A stretch of 64,000 nucleotides of DNA from Aurantimonas sp. 22II-16-19i (GCF_002088275.1 NZ_AQQS01000002.1:186001-250000); one strand, 5' to 3'; positions 52,028-61,589 are shown, counted from the first letter of the stretch. The notes: a model not told the origin generated them from the sequence alone. Made by a program: numbers and translations.

Positions 52028-53032
52028 TCAGTCCGCGCGGTCGCGGGTCAACAGTTCGGCATGGGGGAAGAGGGCGGGGGAGCCGCCGCAATGGACGAAC
52101 AGCACGCGCCGGCCGGGCGCGATGCGGCCCCGTTCGACGCAGTCGATCAGCCCGGCCATCGCCTTGCCGGTATAGACCGGGTCGAGGAATAGGCCCTCGC
52201 TGCGCGCCAGCCGGCCGATGGCGGCGTTGCCCTCGGCGCTGGGCACGGCATAGGCCTCGCCGACATAGCCGGTCTCGATCGCGACGTCCGCAGGATCGAA
52301 CCGCTTGTCGAAGCCGAGGAGCTCGGCGCCCGCATTGGCCATGGCGGCGATACGCTCGGAAAACGGCACCGCGCTGCCGCTGACGGCAATGCCGATCACC
52401 TTGGTCCGGGGCCAGAACATCGCGCAGCCTACGAGCAGGCCCGCCAGCGTGCCGCCGGAGCCGACCGGGGCGACGATCAATTCGGGAGCCGGCCGTCCCG
52501 CCTCGCCATATTGCTCGCACAGCTCCTTCACCGCCGCGACGTAGCCCATCGCGCCCAGCGCGCTCGCTCCGCCGAGCGGGATGATGTAGGGCGTCTCGCC
52601 CCTGGCCGATGCGGCGTCGGCGTGCTGCTGCATACGCGGATTGATTTCGGTGAAGTAGGCGTCCGGATCGAGGAAATCGATCTCGGCGCCGAGAAGATGG
52701 TCGAGCAGCAGGTTGCCCTGCATGACGTCCGGCCTGTTGCCGCGCAGCACGAGGACCGGCTTCATGCCGAACTTGCGGGCGGCGGCCGCCGTCATCCGGG
52801 CATGGTTGGACTGGTGGCCGCCGGTAGTGATGAGCACCTTCACGCCCCGGTCGACCGCGTCGGCCATCAGATATTCGAGCTTGCGCACCTTGTTGCCGCC
52901 GCCGCCGAAGCCCGTGAAGTCGTCGCGCTTGACCGTCAGCTCGATGCCGAGTTCCGCGCTGATCCGCTTCAGATCCTCGAGGGGGGTCGGCAGGAAGCCG
53001 AGGGAGATGCGGGGGATGTCGGAAAGCTTCAT
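52028..53032 (-). CDS. D-cysteine desulfhydrase / cysteate sulfo-lyase family
   Basis: A 334-residue fold-type II PLP enzyme of the ACC-deaminase/D-cysteine desulfhydrase family. PLP-lysine region: FTGFGGGGNKVRKLEYLMADA; TTGGHQSNHARMTAAAARKFG and VAPVGSGGTLAGLLVG bind the cofactor phosphate. Possible substrates are D-cysteine, L-cysteate or similar amino acids, giving pyruvate, ammonia and sulfide or sulfite. The ATG at 53032 begins the family match. It diverges from the ABC ATPase gene across an AT-rich 15-base motif shared with the GntR promoter. Confidence 0.9.
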   Translation of the reverse strand: MKLSDIPRISLGFLPTPLEDLKRISAELGIELTVKRDDFTGFGGGGNKVRKLEYLMADAVDRGVKVLITTGGHQSNHARMTAAAARKFGMKPVLVLRGNRPDVMQGNLLLDHLLGAEIDFLDPDAYFTEINPRMQQHADAASARGETPYIIPLGGASALGAMGYVAAVKELCEQYGEAGRPAPELIVAPVGSGGTLAGLLVGCAMFWPRTKVIGIAVSGSAVPFSERIAAMANAGAELLGFDKRFDPADVAIETGYVGEAYAVPSAEGNAAIGRLARSEGLFLDPVYTGKAMAGLIDCVERGRIAPGRRVLFVHCGGSPALFPHAELLTRDRAD

Positions 53033-53098
53033 GTTGCGCTCGAACTTGTGCCGGAGGGGGTGTGGCGGGGCACGGTGGAAGCAATCGCTCCTGTTGTG

Positions 53099-53113
53099 AT
53101 ATATGATATATTT
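53099..53113. promoter_or_regulatory. Shared AT-rich motif, copy 1 (probable GntR site)
   Basis: ATATATGATATATTT at 53099-53113 is identical to 60786-60800. It is near-palindromic and sits between the divergent desulfhydrase and ABC ATPase genes. Confidence 0.6.
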
Positions 53114-53218
53114 GGTAGGATCGGCGCAACGCCTTCGGTGGTGTATGAAGGAATTCTGCGCCTGAACGTTGCGCATGGCCGCAGACGGTGATCATAGGCG
53201 TACACGGTGGAGACGAAG

Positions 53219-55060
53219 ATGGCCGATCCGATCATCCGCGTCGACGGTCTCGGCGCGTCATTCTTTCGCGACGGGGCGTGGCACGAGGTTGTGCGCGGCG
53301 TTTCCTTCGCCGTCCATGCGCGCGAGACGCTGGCGCTGGTCGGCGAATCGGGCTCCGGCAAGAGCGTGACGGCGCTGGCGATGATGCGGCTCCTGCCGCG
53401 CGAGACGAGCCGGCTGACCGGCAGGATCGTCCTCGAGGGGCGGGACCTCCTGGCGATGCCCGAGCCGGCGATGCGCCGGGTGCGCGGCAACGAGATCGCG
53501 ATGATCTTCCAGGAGCCGATGACCAGCCTCAATCCGGCGCTGACGGTCGGCGACCAGATCTCTGAGGTGCTCGTCCATCACGACTCGATGTCCTTCCGAG
53601 AGGCGAAGGCCGCGACGCTGCGGCTGCTCGACAAGGTGCGCATCCCGGCCTCGGCGCGCCGCTTCGACGAATATCCGCACCAGCTGTCAGGCGGCATGCG
53701 GCAGCGGGTGATGATCGCCATCGCGCTGGCCTGCCGGCCGAAGCTCCTGATCGCCGACGAGCCGACCACGGCGCTGGACGTGACGATCCAGGCGCAGATC
53801 CTCGAACTCATCAAGATCCTGCAGGAGGAGGAGGACCTCGCCGTCCTGTTCATCACCCACGACATGGGCGTCGTCGCCGAGATCGCCGACCGGACGGCGG
53901 TGATGTTCAAGGGCGAGGTGGTGGAGACCGGCAACACCGCCGCCATCTTCCACGCGCCGCGCGAGGCCTATACACGGGCGCTGCTCTCGGCCGTGCCGGA
54001 ACTGGGCTCGATGCGCGGCACCTTCCTGCCGGCCCGCTTCCCGCTGATCGATGGGGCGACCGGCAAGCCGGACGGCGTCGGCGAGACCGCCCGCGCGCCG
54101 GACCAAGCCGCGACGCCGCTGCTGCGCGTCGAAGGTCTCACCGCTCGGTTCGACACGGCGTCCGGCTTCTTCGGCCGCGTCACCGGAAGGGTCCATGCGG
54201 TCGAGAATGTCTCCTTCGATCTCGCCGCCGGGGAGACGCTGGCTCTTGTCGGGGAATCGGGCTGCGGCAAGTCTTCCACCGGCCGGGCGATCATGCGGCT
54301 CACGCCGGCCCAGGCCGGCTCGATCGCCCTCGACGGGCGCGAGATCCTCGGCCTGAAGGGTGCCGATCTCGGCTTCCTGCGGCGCAGCGTCCAGATGATC
54401 TTCCAGGATCCCTTCGCCAGCCTCGATCCGCGCATGCGCGTCGGCGCGGCGATCGCCGAGCCGATGCTGGTGCACGGCACCGCCGGCCGCGAGGAGGCCA
54501 GGCACAGGGTCGCCGAACTCCTGCCGCGGGTCGGGCTCGAGCCGGCGATGGCGGGCCGCTATCCGCATGAATTCTCCGGCGGCCAGCGCCAGCGCATCTG
54601 CATCGCCCGGGCGCTGGCGCTGGAGCCGAGGCTCATCGTCGCCGACGAGGCGGTCTCGGCCCTCGACGTCTCGATCAAGGCGCAGGTGATCAACCTGATG
54701 CTCGACCTGCAGCGCGACCTCGGCCTCGCCTTCCTGTTCATCTCCCACGACATGGCGGTGGTCGAGCGGATGAGCCACCGGGTGGCGGTGATGTATCTCG
54801 GCGAGATCGTCGAGATCGGGCCGCGCCCGGCGATCTTCGAAAATCCCCAGCATCCCTATACCCGCCGTCTGCTGGCGGCGGTGCCGATCCCGGATCCGGC
54901 CCGCAAGGGCATCCGGCGGCCGCTCGACGATGCCGAGATCAGGAACCCGATCCGCCCGGTGGACTACGTGCCGCCGAAACGGCAATGGCGGACGGTCTCC
55001 CCCGGTCATCTCGTCCAGGTCTGGGGCGAGGAATGGGCGGAGCCGGCCAAGGCGGCCTGA
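53219..55060 (+). CDS. Fused dipeptide-type ABC transporter ATPase (DppD-DppF)
   Basis: A 613-residue protein with two ABC domains: the first (about 5-265) with GESGSGKSVTALAMM, LSGGMRQRVMIA, LLIADEPTTALD; the second (about 300-590) with GESGCGKSSTGRAIM, FSGGQRQRICIA, LIVADEAVSALD. Both end in oligopeptide-type C-terminal regions (HAPREAYTRALLSAVP and NPQHPYTRRLLAAVPIPDP). GGAGAC precedes the ATG at 53219. It should energise the DppB/DppC permeases encoded at 57447-59212, although transcribed on the opposite strand. Confidence 0.93.
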   Translation: MADPIIRVDGLGASFFRDGAWHEVVRGVSFAVHARETLALVGESGSGKSVTALAMMRLLPRETSRLTGRIVLEGRDLLAMPEPAMRRVRGNEIAMIFQEPMTSLNPALTVGDQISEVLVHHDSMSFREAKAATLRLLDKVRIPASARRFDEYPHQLSGGMRQRVMIAIALACRPKLLIADEPTTALDVTIQAQILELIKILQEEEDLAVLFITHDMGVVAEIADRTAVMFKGEVVETGNTAAIFHAPREAYTRALLSAVPELGSMRGTFLPARFPLIDGATGKPDGVGETARAPDQAATPLLRVEGLTARFDTASGFFGRVTGRVHAVENVSFDLAAGETLALVGESGCGKSSTGRAIMRLTPAQAGSIALDGREILGLKGADLGFLRRSVQMIFQDPFASLDPRMRVGAAIAEPMLVHGTAGREEARHRVAELLPRVGLEPAMAGRYPHEFSGGQRQRICIARALALEPRLIVADEAVSALDVSIKAQVINLMLDLQRDLGLAFLFISHDMAVVERMSHRVAVMYLGEIVEIGPRPAIFENPQHPYTRRLLAAVPIPDPARKGIRRPLDDAEIRNPIRPVDYVPPKRQWRTVSPGHLVQVWGEEWAEPAKAA

Positions 55061-55105
55061 GCCGCAATGCGGGGCGGTCACGCCGACGCGGCGGCGGCGA
55101 GGGCG

Positions 55106-56092
55106 TCAGAACAGCGGCACGACCGTCCCGATGCCGCCCGCCTCGGCTTGTTCGAGCACCCGCGCGGCGAGGGCGATGTCGAAGACGTTGAGCCCGAAGC
55201 TCGAAAAGAACACCGAGTCTTTATGGTCTGGGCGCCAGCCGTCGACCACGATGGCGGCAAGGTCGGCGGCGACGCGGGCGGGCTGGAAGCGCCCGGCGCG
55301 ATACATCTGGAAGAGGCTCTTGGCGCTCTTCTCGGCAAATCCGCCCCAGAGATCGACGGTCACGGCATCGAAGGCGTCGATGGCGCCGAAGCGAACCTCG
55401 TTGAAGCCGGCCTGGACGACCAGCCGCCCGGAGCGAACGGCCTCGCGCCCGAGAAGCGGCGTCGGTGCCGCCGTGCAGCAGAGGACGACGTCGGCGTCGG
55501 TGATCGCCTCGAGCAGCGTCGCCGCCGCCGCGACGGGCGGCCCGTCCGCCTGCCGCAGTTCGGCGAGGAGAGCGTCCCGCCGCTCCGGCGTCCGGTTCCA
55601 CAGGCGGATCGCCGAAACGCCCGGGAACAGCGCCCGGACCATCTCCGCATGGGTCTTCGCCTGCGCGCCCGCGCCGAGAATCGCGACGCTGCGGATCCGC
55701 TCTGCGGCGAGCATCCGCATGGCGATGGCCGAGACGGCGGCGGTGCGCATCCGTGTGAGGAGGGCGCTTTCGACGAGGCCGAGGGGCCGGCCGTCGCTGA
55801 GCCGATTGACGAGGGTGGTGCTGGTGATGCTGGGCAGCTCGGCGCTGGGGGCGGCGCGGTGCATCGCCCATTTCAGCCCCGCCGCGTCATAGCGCCCGCC
55901 GACCGAGGCGGGCAGGCCATAGGCCTTCTCGCGCGGATCGGTGCCGACCGGCAGGACGCATTCGTCGACCATTGCCGCCTCGCCGAGACGCAGGAGCCGC
56001 GTCGTCTCGCGCACGTCCTCCACCGCCAGCGACCAGTCGCCGGCGCCGGCGGCGAGCGCCTCGGTGCGGGAGAGGATGCGAAGCGTGATCAT
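55106..56092 (-). CDS. Ornithine cyclodeaminase/mu-crystallin family
   Basis: A 328-residue NAD(P)-binding protein: AAAPSAELPSITSTTLVNRLSDGRPLGLVESALLTRMRTAAVSA matches the substrate face, and VAILGAGAQAKTHAEMV is the dinucleotide loop. The family includes ornithine cyclodeaminase, alanine dehydrogenase and imine reductases. ATG 56092 overlaps the M20 gene stop by four bases, the end of a five-gene run starting with the binding protein at 60715. Confidence 0.9.
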   Translation of the reverse strand: MITLRILSRTEALAAGAGDWSLAVEDVRETTRLLRLGEAAMVDECVLPVGTDPREKAYGLPASVGGRYDAAGLKWAMHRAAPSAELPSITSTTLVNRLSDGRPLGLVESALLTRMRTAAVSAIAMRMLAAERIRSVAILGAGAQAKTHAEMVRALFPGVSAIRLWNRTPERRDALLAELRQADGPPVAAAATLLEAITDADVVLCCTAAPTPLLGREAVRSGRLVVQAGFNEVRFGAIDAFDAVTVDLWGGFAEKSAKSLFQMYRAGRFQPARVAADLAAIVVDGWRPDHKDSVFFSSFGLNVFDIALAARVLEQAEAGGIGTVVPLF

Positions 56093-57450
56093 CCGTCGCC
56101 GTCTCCCATCCGTCCCATGGCGGTGAGCCAGGCCTCGACCGACCTCAGGAAGCGCGGATAGCCTTCGAGGGTCAGGAACTCGTCGACGCCATGGGCATTG
56201 CCGCCCCGCCCGGCACCGCCGATCAGGAAGGATCGGGTGTGCGGCGCAAAGGCATAGGCGGGCGCGGCGCCGATCGCCCAAGGCCAGATCTGCGGCGGCC
56301 GGGAAGTCTCGGCATAGGCGGCAAGCAGCGCCTCGACGCCGGCCGATTGCCGCGGGAAGCGATGGCCCGGATAGGAATCGGCGAGGTCGATCGTCACGCC
56401 GTCCAGCCCGTCCTGCGCGAGTGCCGCCCGATAGGCGGCGACGAAGTCGGCCGGATCGAGGCCCGGCGGGCATCGCAGGTCGAAACCGGCATGGGCCGAC
56501 GCGGGAATCACCGCGTCGCCGGCGGCAGGTTCGGTCGCAAGGCTCGAGATGGTGGCGGAGGCCGTCGACAGCACGTGGCGGAGCAGCGTCTCGGCGTCGC
56601 CGTCGATGGCGTAGCGCCGGGTCTTGCGGAAGGCGAGTTCGGCCATGGGATCGAAGGACTTCGCAAGCTCTGCGACGATCTCTCCCGCCTCGGCGTCGAG
56701 CGCGATCTCGGCGAGCCGCCCGGTCGGCGACTGGCCGAAGCGGGAGAGGGCCGCGACGAGCCGGCTCGCCGGATTGGCGATCCAGGGCGCGTTGCTGGAA
56801 TGGATCGCGGCCGACGGCCCGCCCCATTCGCCGCCTTCGACGCCGATCCTGCCCTTGGCGATGCCGGAAAAGCCGAGAGTGAGGCGGGGAGGCCCGCCGC
56901 CATATTCGCAGAAGGACGGGAACAGCCCGCCGAGCGACGGCCGCACCGGGCAGTCCGGCTCGGCCAGATAATCCCGCAGCGCGCCGCTGCCGCTCTCTTC
57001 CTCGCCCTCGACGACGATCTCGACATTGACGCCGAGGTCGCCCCGCTCGGCGAGGTCCTTCAGGACCGTCAGCATGCCGGCCAGCGGCCCCTTGTTGTTC
57101 TCCGCCCCGCGGGCGACGAAGCTCGGCCCGATCCCTTCGAGGTCGACGATCCCGCCCGCAAAGGGCGGCGCCTGCCAGCCCTCCTCGCTCGCCGGCATCA
57201 CGTCATACATGTTGTAGAGGACGACGCTGGTCGCAGCGCCGGTGTCGATGCGGGCGTGGACGACCGGCGCTCGGCCCCGGCTCGGCCTTGCCGAGACGAT
57301 CTCGGCGCCAAGGTCTCGGCTCAGCCAGTCGGTGAGGGCCGCGGCCTGCCGGGCGAGCGACCGTTCGTCGCCGCGCACCGACGGGATGGCGCACCATTCC
57401 GCCGTCAGCGCCAGGGCCGCTTCAGTGAGTGCTCCGGAAGCCGCGGTCAC
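56089..57450 (-). CDS. M20 family peptidase/deacylase
   Basis: A 453-residue di-zinc hydrolase: VVLYNMYDVMPASEEGWQ (metal Asp and general base), RGAENNKGPLAGML, EGEEESGSGALRDYL (catalytic and metal Glu) and the late HGVDEFLTLEGYPRFL. Acts on dipeptides, N-acyl or N-carbamoyl amino acids. GTG at 57450 overlaps the permease stop (GTGA), with GAGGA seven bases upstream. No signal peptide, so it works on imported substrate. Confidence 0.9.
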   Translation of the reverse strand: MTAASGALTEAALALTAEWCAIPSVRGDERSLARQAAALTDWLSRDLGAEIVSARPSRGRAPVVHARIDTGAATSVVLYNMYDVMPASEEGWQAPPFAGGIVDLEGIGPSFVARGAENNKGPLAGMLTVLKDLAERGDLGVNVEIVVEGEEESGSGALRDYLAEPDCPVRPSLGGLFPSFCEYGGGPPRLTLGFSGIAKGRIGVEGGEWGGPSAAIHSSNAPWIANPASRLVAALSRFGQSPTGRLAEIALDAEAGEIVAELAKSFDPMAELAFRKTRRYAIDGDAETLLRHVLSTASATISSLATEPAAGDAVIPASAHAGFDLRCPPGLDPADFVAAYRAALAQDGLDGVTIDLADSYPGHRFPRQSAGVEALLAAYAETSRPPQIWPWAIGAAPAYAFAPHTRSFLIGGAGRGGNAHGVDEFLTLEGYPRFLRSVEAWLTAMGRMGDGDG

Positions 57451-58367
57451 AGCCGGATCCTCGGATTGAGGAAGACATAGGCGATGTCGACGAGGAAGTT
57501 CATCACCACGAAGACGAAGGCCGCGAACAGCACCACCGCCTGGACCACGGGAAAGTCCTTCGTCTGGATCGATTCGACGGCGAGGCGCCCGATGCCCGGC
57601 CAGGCGAAGATGATCTCGGTGATCAGCGCGCCGCCGAGCAGCGAGGCGAAATACATGCCCTGCACGGTGATCACCGGGATCAGGGCGTTGCGCAGCGCAT
57701 GGTGCACGACGATGCGCCAGCTGGAGATCCCCTTGGCCCGGGCGGTGCGGATGTAGTTCTCGCCGAGCACCTCGATCAGGCTGGCGCGCACCAGCCGGGT
57801 GATGGCGCTGAAATAGTAGGCGCCGAGGGCGATCGAGGGGAGGATCAGCTGCCATGGCGTGCCGATGCCGCTGCTCGGCAGCCAGCGCAGGTTCAGCGAG
57901 AACACGATGATCAGGAGCAGCGCCAGCCAGAAGACCGGGATCGCCTGGCCGAGCAGCGAGATCACCCGGATGGCGAAGTCGATGCCGCTATTCTGGCGGA
58001 TCGCGGCGATGGTGCCGAGGACGAAGCCGAGCAGCGAGCTCCATGCGAGCGAGACGCAGGCGAGCAGCGCCGTCGCCGGCAGGCGCTCGAACAGCAGGTC
58101 GAGAGCCGGGCGCTGAAAGCGCAGCGACTTGCCGAACTCGCCGGACAGCACCCCGCCGACGAAGCGGCCATACTGGATCCAGACCGGGTCGTTGAAGCCC
58201 ATGGCCTGGCGGAAGGCTTCGATCTCGGCGCGGTTGGCGTCCGGCGGCAGCATCAGCGTCGCCGGATCTCCCGTCAGGAACAGCGCGAAGAAGACGATCA
58301 GCGAGACGCCGATCATGACCACCACCCCTTGCAGGGCCCGGCCGGCGATGAAGGACAGGGTTTTCAC
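57447..58367 (-). CDS. Dipeptide-type ABC transporter permease DppB-like
   Basis: A 306-residue permease: SFIAGRALQGVVVMIGVSLIVFFALFLTGDPATLMLP is the typical start, and ENYIRTARAKGISSWRIVVHHALRNALIPVI is the coupling loop. GTG start at 58367, five bases after the DppC stop. Forms a heterodimer with the DppC-like partner. Confidence 0.92.
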   Translation of the reverse strand: MKTLSFIAGRALQGVVVMIGVSLIVFFALFLTGDPATLMLPPDANRAEIEAFRQAMGFNDPVWIQYGRFVGGVLSGEFGKSLRFQRPALDLLFERLPATALLACVSLAWSSLLGFVLGTIAAIRQNSGIDFAIRVISLLGQAIPVFWLALLLIIVFSLNLRWLPSSGIGTPWQLILPSIALGAYYFSAITRLVRASLIEVLGENYIRTARAKGISSWRIVVHHALRNALIPVITVQGMYFASLLGGALITEIIFAWPGIGRLAVESIQTKDFPVVQAVVLFAAFVFVVMNFLVDIAYVFLNPRIRL

Positions 58368-58372
58368 GGGGC

Positions 58373-59212
58373 TCAGGCGTTCCTGCGGTCGGCGCGGCGG
58401 ACCAGCCAGTCGCCGAGGAGGTTGCAGCCGACCACCAGCGCGCCGATCACCAGGCCCGGATAGAGCACCAGCCAGTCGGCGAGGAGGATGAAGGACCGGC
58501 CCTCGCCGATCAGATTGCCGAGGGTCGGCGTCGGTGGCTGGACGCCGAGGCCGAGAAAGCCGACCGAGGCTTCCAGGATGACGAGGCGGGGCAGGTCGAG
58601 GGTCAGGAGCACGGTCTGCGGCCCGACGATGTTCGGCAGCACGTGGCGGAAGATGATGGCGAGGTTCGACATGCCGATGGCGCGCGAGGCCTCGACATAT
58701 TCCAGTTCGCGCACCTCGAGGGTTCGGGCGCGGGCGACGCGGGCGAAGATCGCCCAGCCGGTCACCCCGAGGACGAGGACGAGATTGCCCATGGACGGGC
58801 CGACGACCGCGACGATCAGGAGAATGAGCAGGATGAAGGGGATCGCCATCTGGATGTCGACGGCGCGCATGATGACGATGTCGAGCCAGCCGCCGTAGTA
58901 GCCGGCGAGCATGCCGAGCACCGTGCCGAGGATCACCGAGATCACCGAGGCGGACAGGACGATGGCGAGCGAGACCGCCGTCCCGAGACCCAGCCGGGCG
59001 AGGAGGTCGCGTCCCAGCTGGTCGGTGCCGAGCGGGTGGAGCTGGCCGTCGATGACGCTCATCGGCGGCCGGAACGTGGCGGTCAGCGCCCCCCGCACCG
59101 GGTCGAGGGACCACAGCAGCGGAACGAGGATGCACAGAGCCGCCACCGCCACCAGGAGTGTGACGGCGAGCACGGCATCGGCGTTGCGCCGGACGGTCCA
59201 GAACTGCGTCAT
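58373..59212 (-). CDS. Dipeptide-type ABC transporter permease DppC-like
   Basis: A 279-residue permease with HPLGTDQLGRDLLARL, the hallmark of DppC/OppC, and the coupling loop LEYVEASRAIGMSNLAIIFRHVLPNIVGP. Starts three bases after the binding-protein stop. Its narrow spacing shows one transcript dppA-dppC-dppB. Confidence 0.93.
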   Translation of the reverse strand: MTQFWTVRRNADAVLAVTLLVAVAALCILVPLLWSLDPVRGALTATFRPPMSVIDGQLHPLGTDQLGRDLLARLGLGTAVSLAIVLSASVISVILGTVLGMLAGYYGGWLDIVIMRAVDIQMAIPFILLILLIVAVVGPSMGNLVLVLGVTGWAIFARVARARTLEVRELEYVEASRAIGMSNLAIIFRHVLPNIVGPQTVLLTLDLPRLVILEASVGFLGLGVQPPTPTLGNLIGEGRSFILLADWLVLYPGLVIGALVVGCNLLGDWLVRRADRRNA

Positions 59213-59215
59213 CCC

Positions 59216-60715
59216 TTACTGCGCAGCTTCCAGCTTGATGTCGAAGACGGGAATGCGGGCGTCGGGCCGGCCTTCGAACGTCACGTTCTTGGCTTTGCCG
59301 TAGAGGGCGTCTTCCTGGTAGAGCGTCAGCAACGGCACCTGCTCCCGGGCGACCGTCTGGATCTCCTCGAGGACCTTCTTGCGGGCCTCGGGGTCGACGA
59401 TCTTGCGGCTCTCGTCCAGCAGCGTGTCGAGTTCCGGGACGGACGCGGTGGAATAGGGCTCGCCGCTGCGCATGATGGCGTAGATGGCCGCATCCGCGTC
59501 GAGGGTCTGGGTCGAGCCCCAGCCGAGCATGAAGATCGGGCCCTTGCGCGGCACGTCCTTGGTGTAGACCGCCCAGTCGAGAACCTCCTGGTCGATCTTG
59601 ACGCCGATGTCGCCGAACTGCTGGGCGATGGCCTGGGCGACCTCGGAGTCCTTCATGTAGCGGCGGGTGGACTGCATCTTGATGGAGAACCCGTCGGGAT
59701 AGCCGGCTTCCTTCAGGAGTTCCCTGGCCTTTTCCGGCTCGTAGGCGGTGGGCGGTACGTCGAGATAGCCGAAGTCGGCAGGGCCGACCTGGGTGCCCTT
59801 GACGCTCGCCATGCCGCCGAGAATGTTGTCGACGATGCCCTTGCGGTCGATCGCCGCGTCGAGAGCCTGGCGGACCTTCAGATCCTCGAGCGGCTTTTCC
59901 TTCATGACGAGGCCGAGATAGACGGTTAGGCCGCCGTTCTTCACCTGGACGAGATCGGCATCGGGGCTCTGGCGGACCAGCGGCACCAGATCGACCGGCA
60001 CGTTCTCGACCAGATCGGCCTCGCCGGTGAGGAGCGCGGTCATGCGTGCGGTGCCATCGGGGATCGCCCGGAAGGTCACCTTGTCGATTGCGGGCTTGCC
60101 GCGCCAGTAGTCGGCGTTGGCTTCGAGGATGACGTGCTGGTCGGGCACGAAGTCGACGAGCTTGTAGGGGCCGGTGCCGATCGGCTTGGAGGCGAAGACG
60201 TCGTTGCCGACCTTCTCCACATATTTCGGCGGCACGATGTAGGCCGGATAGCGGCTCATCCGGGTCGGGAGCAGCGGATCGGGTCCATCGGTCTTGATCC
60301 GGACTGTTTCAGGATCCACAACTTCTACGCTGGCGACGGTCCGGATATAGGAGAGAGTCGGAGAGTTCGCCTGCGGATCGATGATGCGGTCGATGGTGAA
60401 CTTCACCGCTTCGGCGTCGAAGCTCTCGCCATCATGGAATGTGACACCCGTGCGCAGCTTGAATTCCCAGGTAGTGTCGTCGATCGCCGTCCAGGAGGTG
60501 GCAAGTCCCGGAACCAGCTTCATCTCCTGGTCGCGCATGACGAGGGTGTCGAAGATGTTGTCGACGATCGTCGCCGCCTCGCGCAGGAAGCCCGGATCCA
60601 TCGCGGTCGTCGAGACCGAGCGCGCGATGGTGATTTCCTCTTCGGCGGCGGAGGCCGGAAGATGCGCCGCGAGAAGCGCCGCTGTAGCGATGGCTAAGGC
60701 TCTGATATGTTTCAT
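59216..60715 (-). CDS. Dipeptide-type ABC transporter substrate-binding protein
   Basis: A 499-residue periplasmic type C binding protein (SBP family 5) with signal peptide (LAIATAALLAAHLPASA). LATSWTAIDDTTWEFKLRTGVTFHDGESFDAEAVKFTIDRI and GTGPYKLVDFVPDQHVILEAN are family blocks. Ligand may be a peptide, opine or modified amino acid. Divergent from the GntR gene with the shared AT-rich motif in between. Confidence 0.93.
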   Translation of the reverse strand: MKHIRALAIATAALLAAHLPASAAEEEITIARSVSTTAMDPGFLREAATIVDNIFDTLVMRDQEMKLVPGLATSWTAIDDTTWEFKLRTGVTFHDGESFDAEAVKFTIDRIIDPQANSPTLSYIRTVASVEVVDPETVRIKTDGPDPLLPTRMSRYPAYIVPPKYVEKVGNDVFASKPIGTGPYKLVDFVPDQHVILEANADYWRGKPAIDKVTFRAIPDGTARMTALLTGEADLVENVPVDLVPLVRQSPDADLVQVKNGGLTVYLGLVMKEKPLEDLKVRQALDAAIDRKGIVDNILGGMASVKGTQVGPADFGYLDVPPTAYEPEKARELLKEAGYPDGFSIKMQSTRRYMKDSEVAQAIAQQFGDIGVKIDQEVLDWAVYTKDVPRKGPIFMLGWGSTQTLDADAAIYAIMRSGEPYSTASVPELDTLLDESRKIVDPEARKKVLEEIQTVAREQVPLLTLYQEDALYGKAKNVTFEGRPDARIPVFDIKLEAAQ

Positions 60716-60785
60716 GATAGGACACAGCTCCAGTGAGTCGCCGGGGGCTGGGGGCGACAGCGAGACGGATCAGGGCAGAATGAGA

Positions 60786-60800
60786 ATATATGATATATTT
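60786..60800. promoter_or_regulatory. Shared AT-rich motif, copy 2 (probable GntR site)
   Basis: ATATATGATATATTT, identical to 53099-53113, 40 bases before the GntR start and 70 before the binding-protein start. Probably an autoregulatory operator. Confidence 0.62.
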
Positions 60801-60840
60801 TTATGTGCAAGGCATGAGCTGAGGGGAGTGCGGGCTTAGG

Positions 60841-61563
60841 ATGAAGCAAGCGAGCGGGGACAGGGGGCCGGGGTCGCCGTTGGGCCCGATGGGATTGGCG
60901 CCGCGGCGGAGCCTTGTCGCGCATGTCGAGGATGTGCTGCGGCAGGCACTGATTGAAGGCCGCCTGGAGCCGGGAACGCGTCTGGTGACGCGGGAACTTG
61001 CCGACAGCCTCGGCATGAGCATCACGCCGGTGCGCGAGGCGCTCGTGCGCTTCGTCGCCTCCGGTGTCCTGACCGCCGAACCGTCGCAGTCGTTCCGGGT
61101 GCCGACGCTCGATGGGGCTCAGTATGGGGAGATCGCCGAGGTGCGGAAGGCGGTTGAGGGACTGGCGGCGGCAAATGCAGCGCTGCGCATCTCGGCCAGC
61201 GAGATCGAGCAGATGGTCGAGCTGCTCGCCCGTTATCTGGCGGCGAAATCGTCGGACGATCCGCATCTGGCGCTGACCCTCAACAAGGAGTTTCGATTTG
61301 TCCTCTATGCAGCTGCCAATATGCCTACACTTCTGGGCGTGATCGAGATGCTCTGGCTGAAGGCCGGGCCGGGATTCAATTATCTTTACGACGGCGAGAA
61401 GCGGACGGTCACCGAACACGCCAATTACGAGGACCTTCTCGCCGCCCTGCGCTCACGAGATCAGGATGGCGCGCGCTGGGCGATAGAACACGCAATCGAC
61501 GACGGTGCCAAGCGCGTCGTGGAAGCCATTGCCCGAAGAGGGGGGGCGACCAGCACGGTCTGA
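60841..61563 (+). CDS. GntR/FCD family transcriptional regulator
   Basis: A 240-residue regulator with an N-terminal winged helix (VLRQALIEGRLEPGTRLVTRELADSLGMSITPVREALVRFVASGVL) and an all-helical FCD effector domain (VRKAVEGLAAANAALRIS, ALTLNKEFRFVLYAAANMPTL). FCD members bind organic acids or amino acids. It most likely controls the transporter and enzyme genes on its left through the repeated AT-rich motif. Confidence 0.9.
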   Translation: MKQASGDRGPGSPLGPMGLAPRRSLVAHVEDVLRQALIEGRLEPGTRLVTRELADSLGMSITPVREALVRFVASGVLTAEPSQSFRVPTLDGAQYGEIAEVRKAVEGLAAANAALRISASEIEQMVELLARYLAAKSSDDPHLALTLNKEFRFVLYAAANMPTLLGVIEMLWLKAGPGFNYLYDGEKRTVTEHANYEDLLAALRSRDQDGARWAIEHAIDDGAKRVVEAIARRGGATSTV

Positions 61564-61589
61564 CGCCTGGGCCATCGTGTTGCACCGCC

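Noticed and set aside
52028-61563. Cluster considered as ectoine degradation (OCD plus deacylase)
   Set aside because: The M24-type ectoine hydrolase and threonine-dehydratase-like partner are missing, and the importer is of peptide type.
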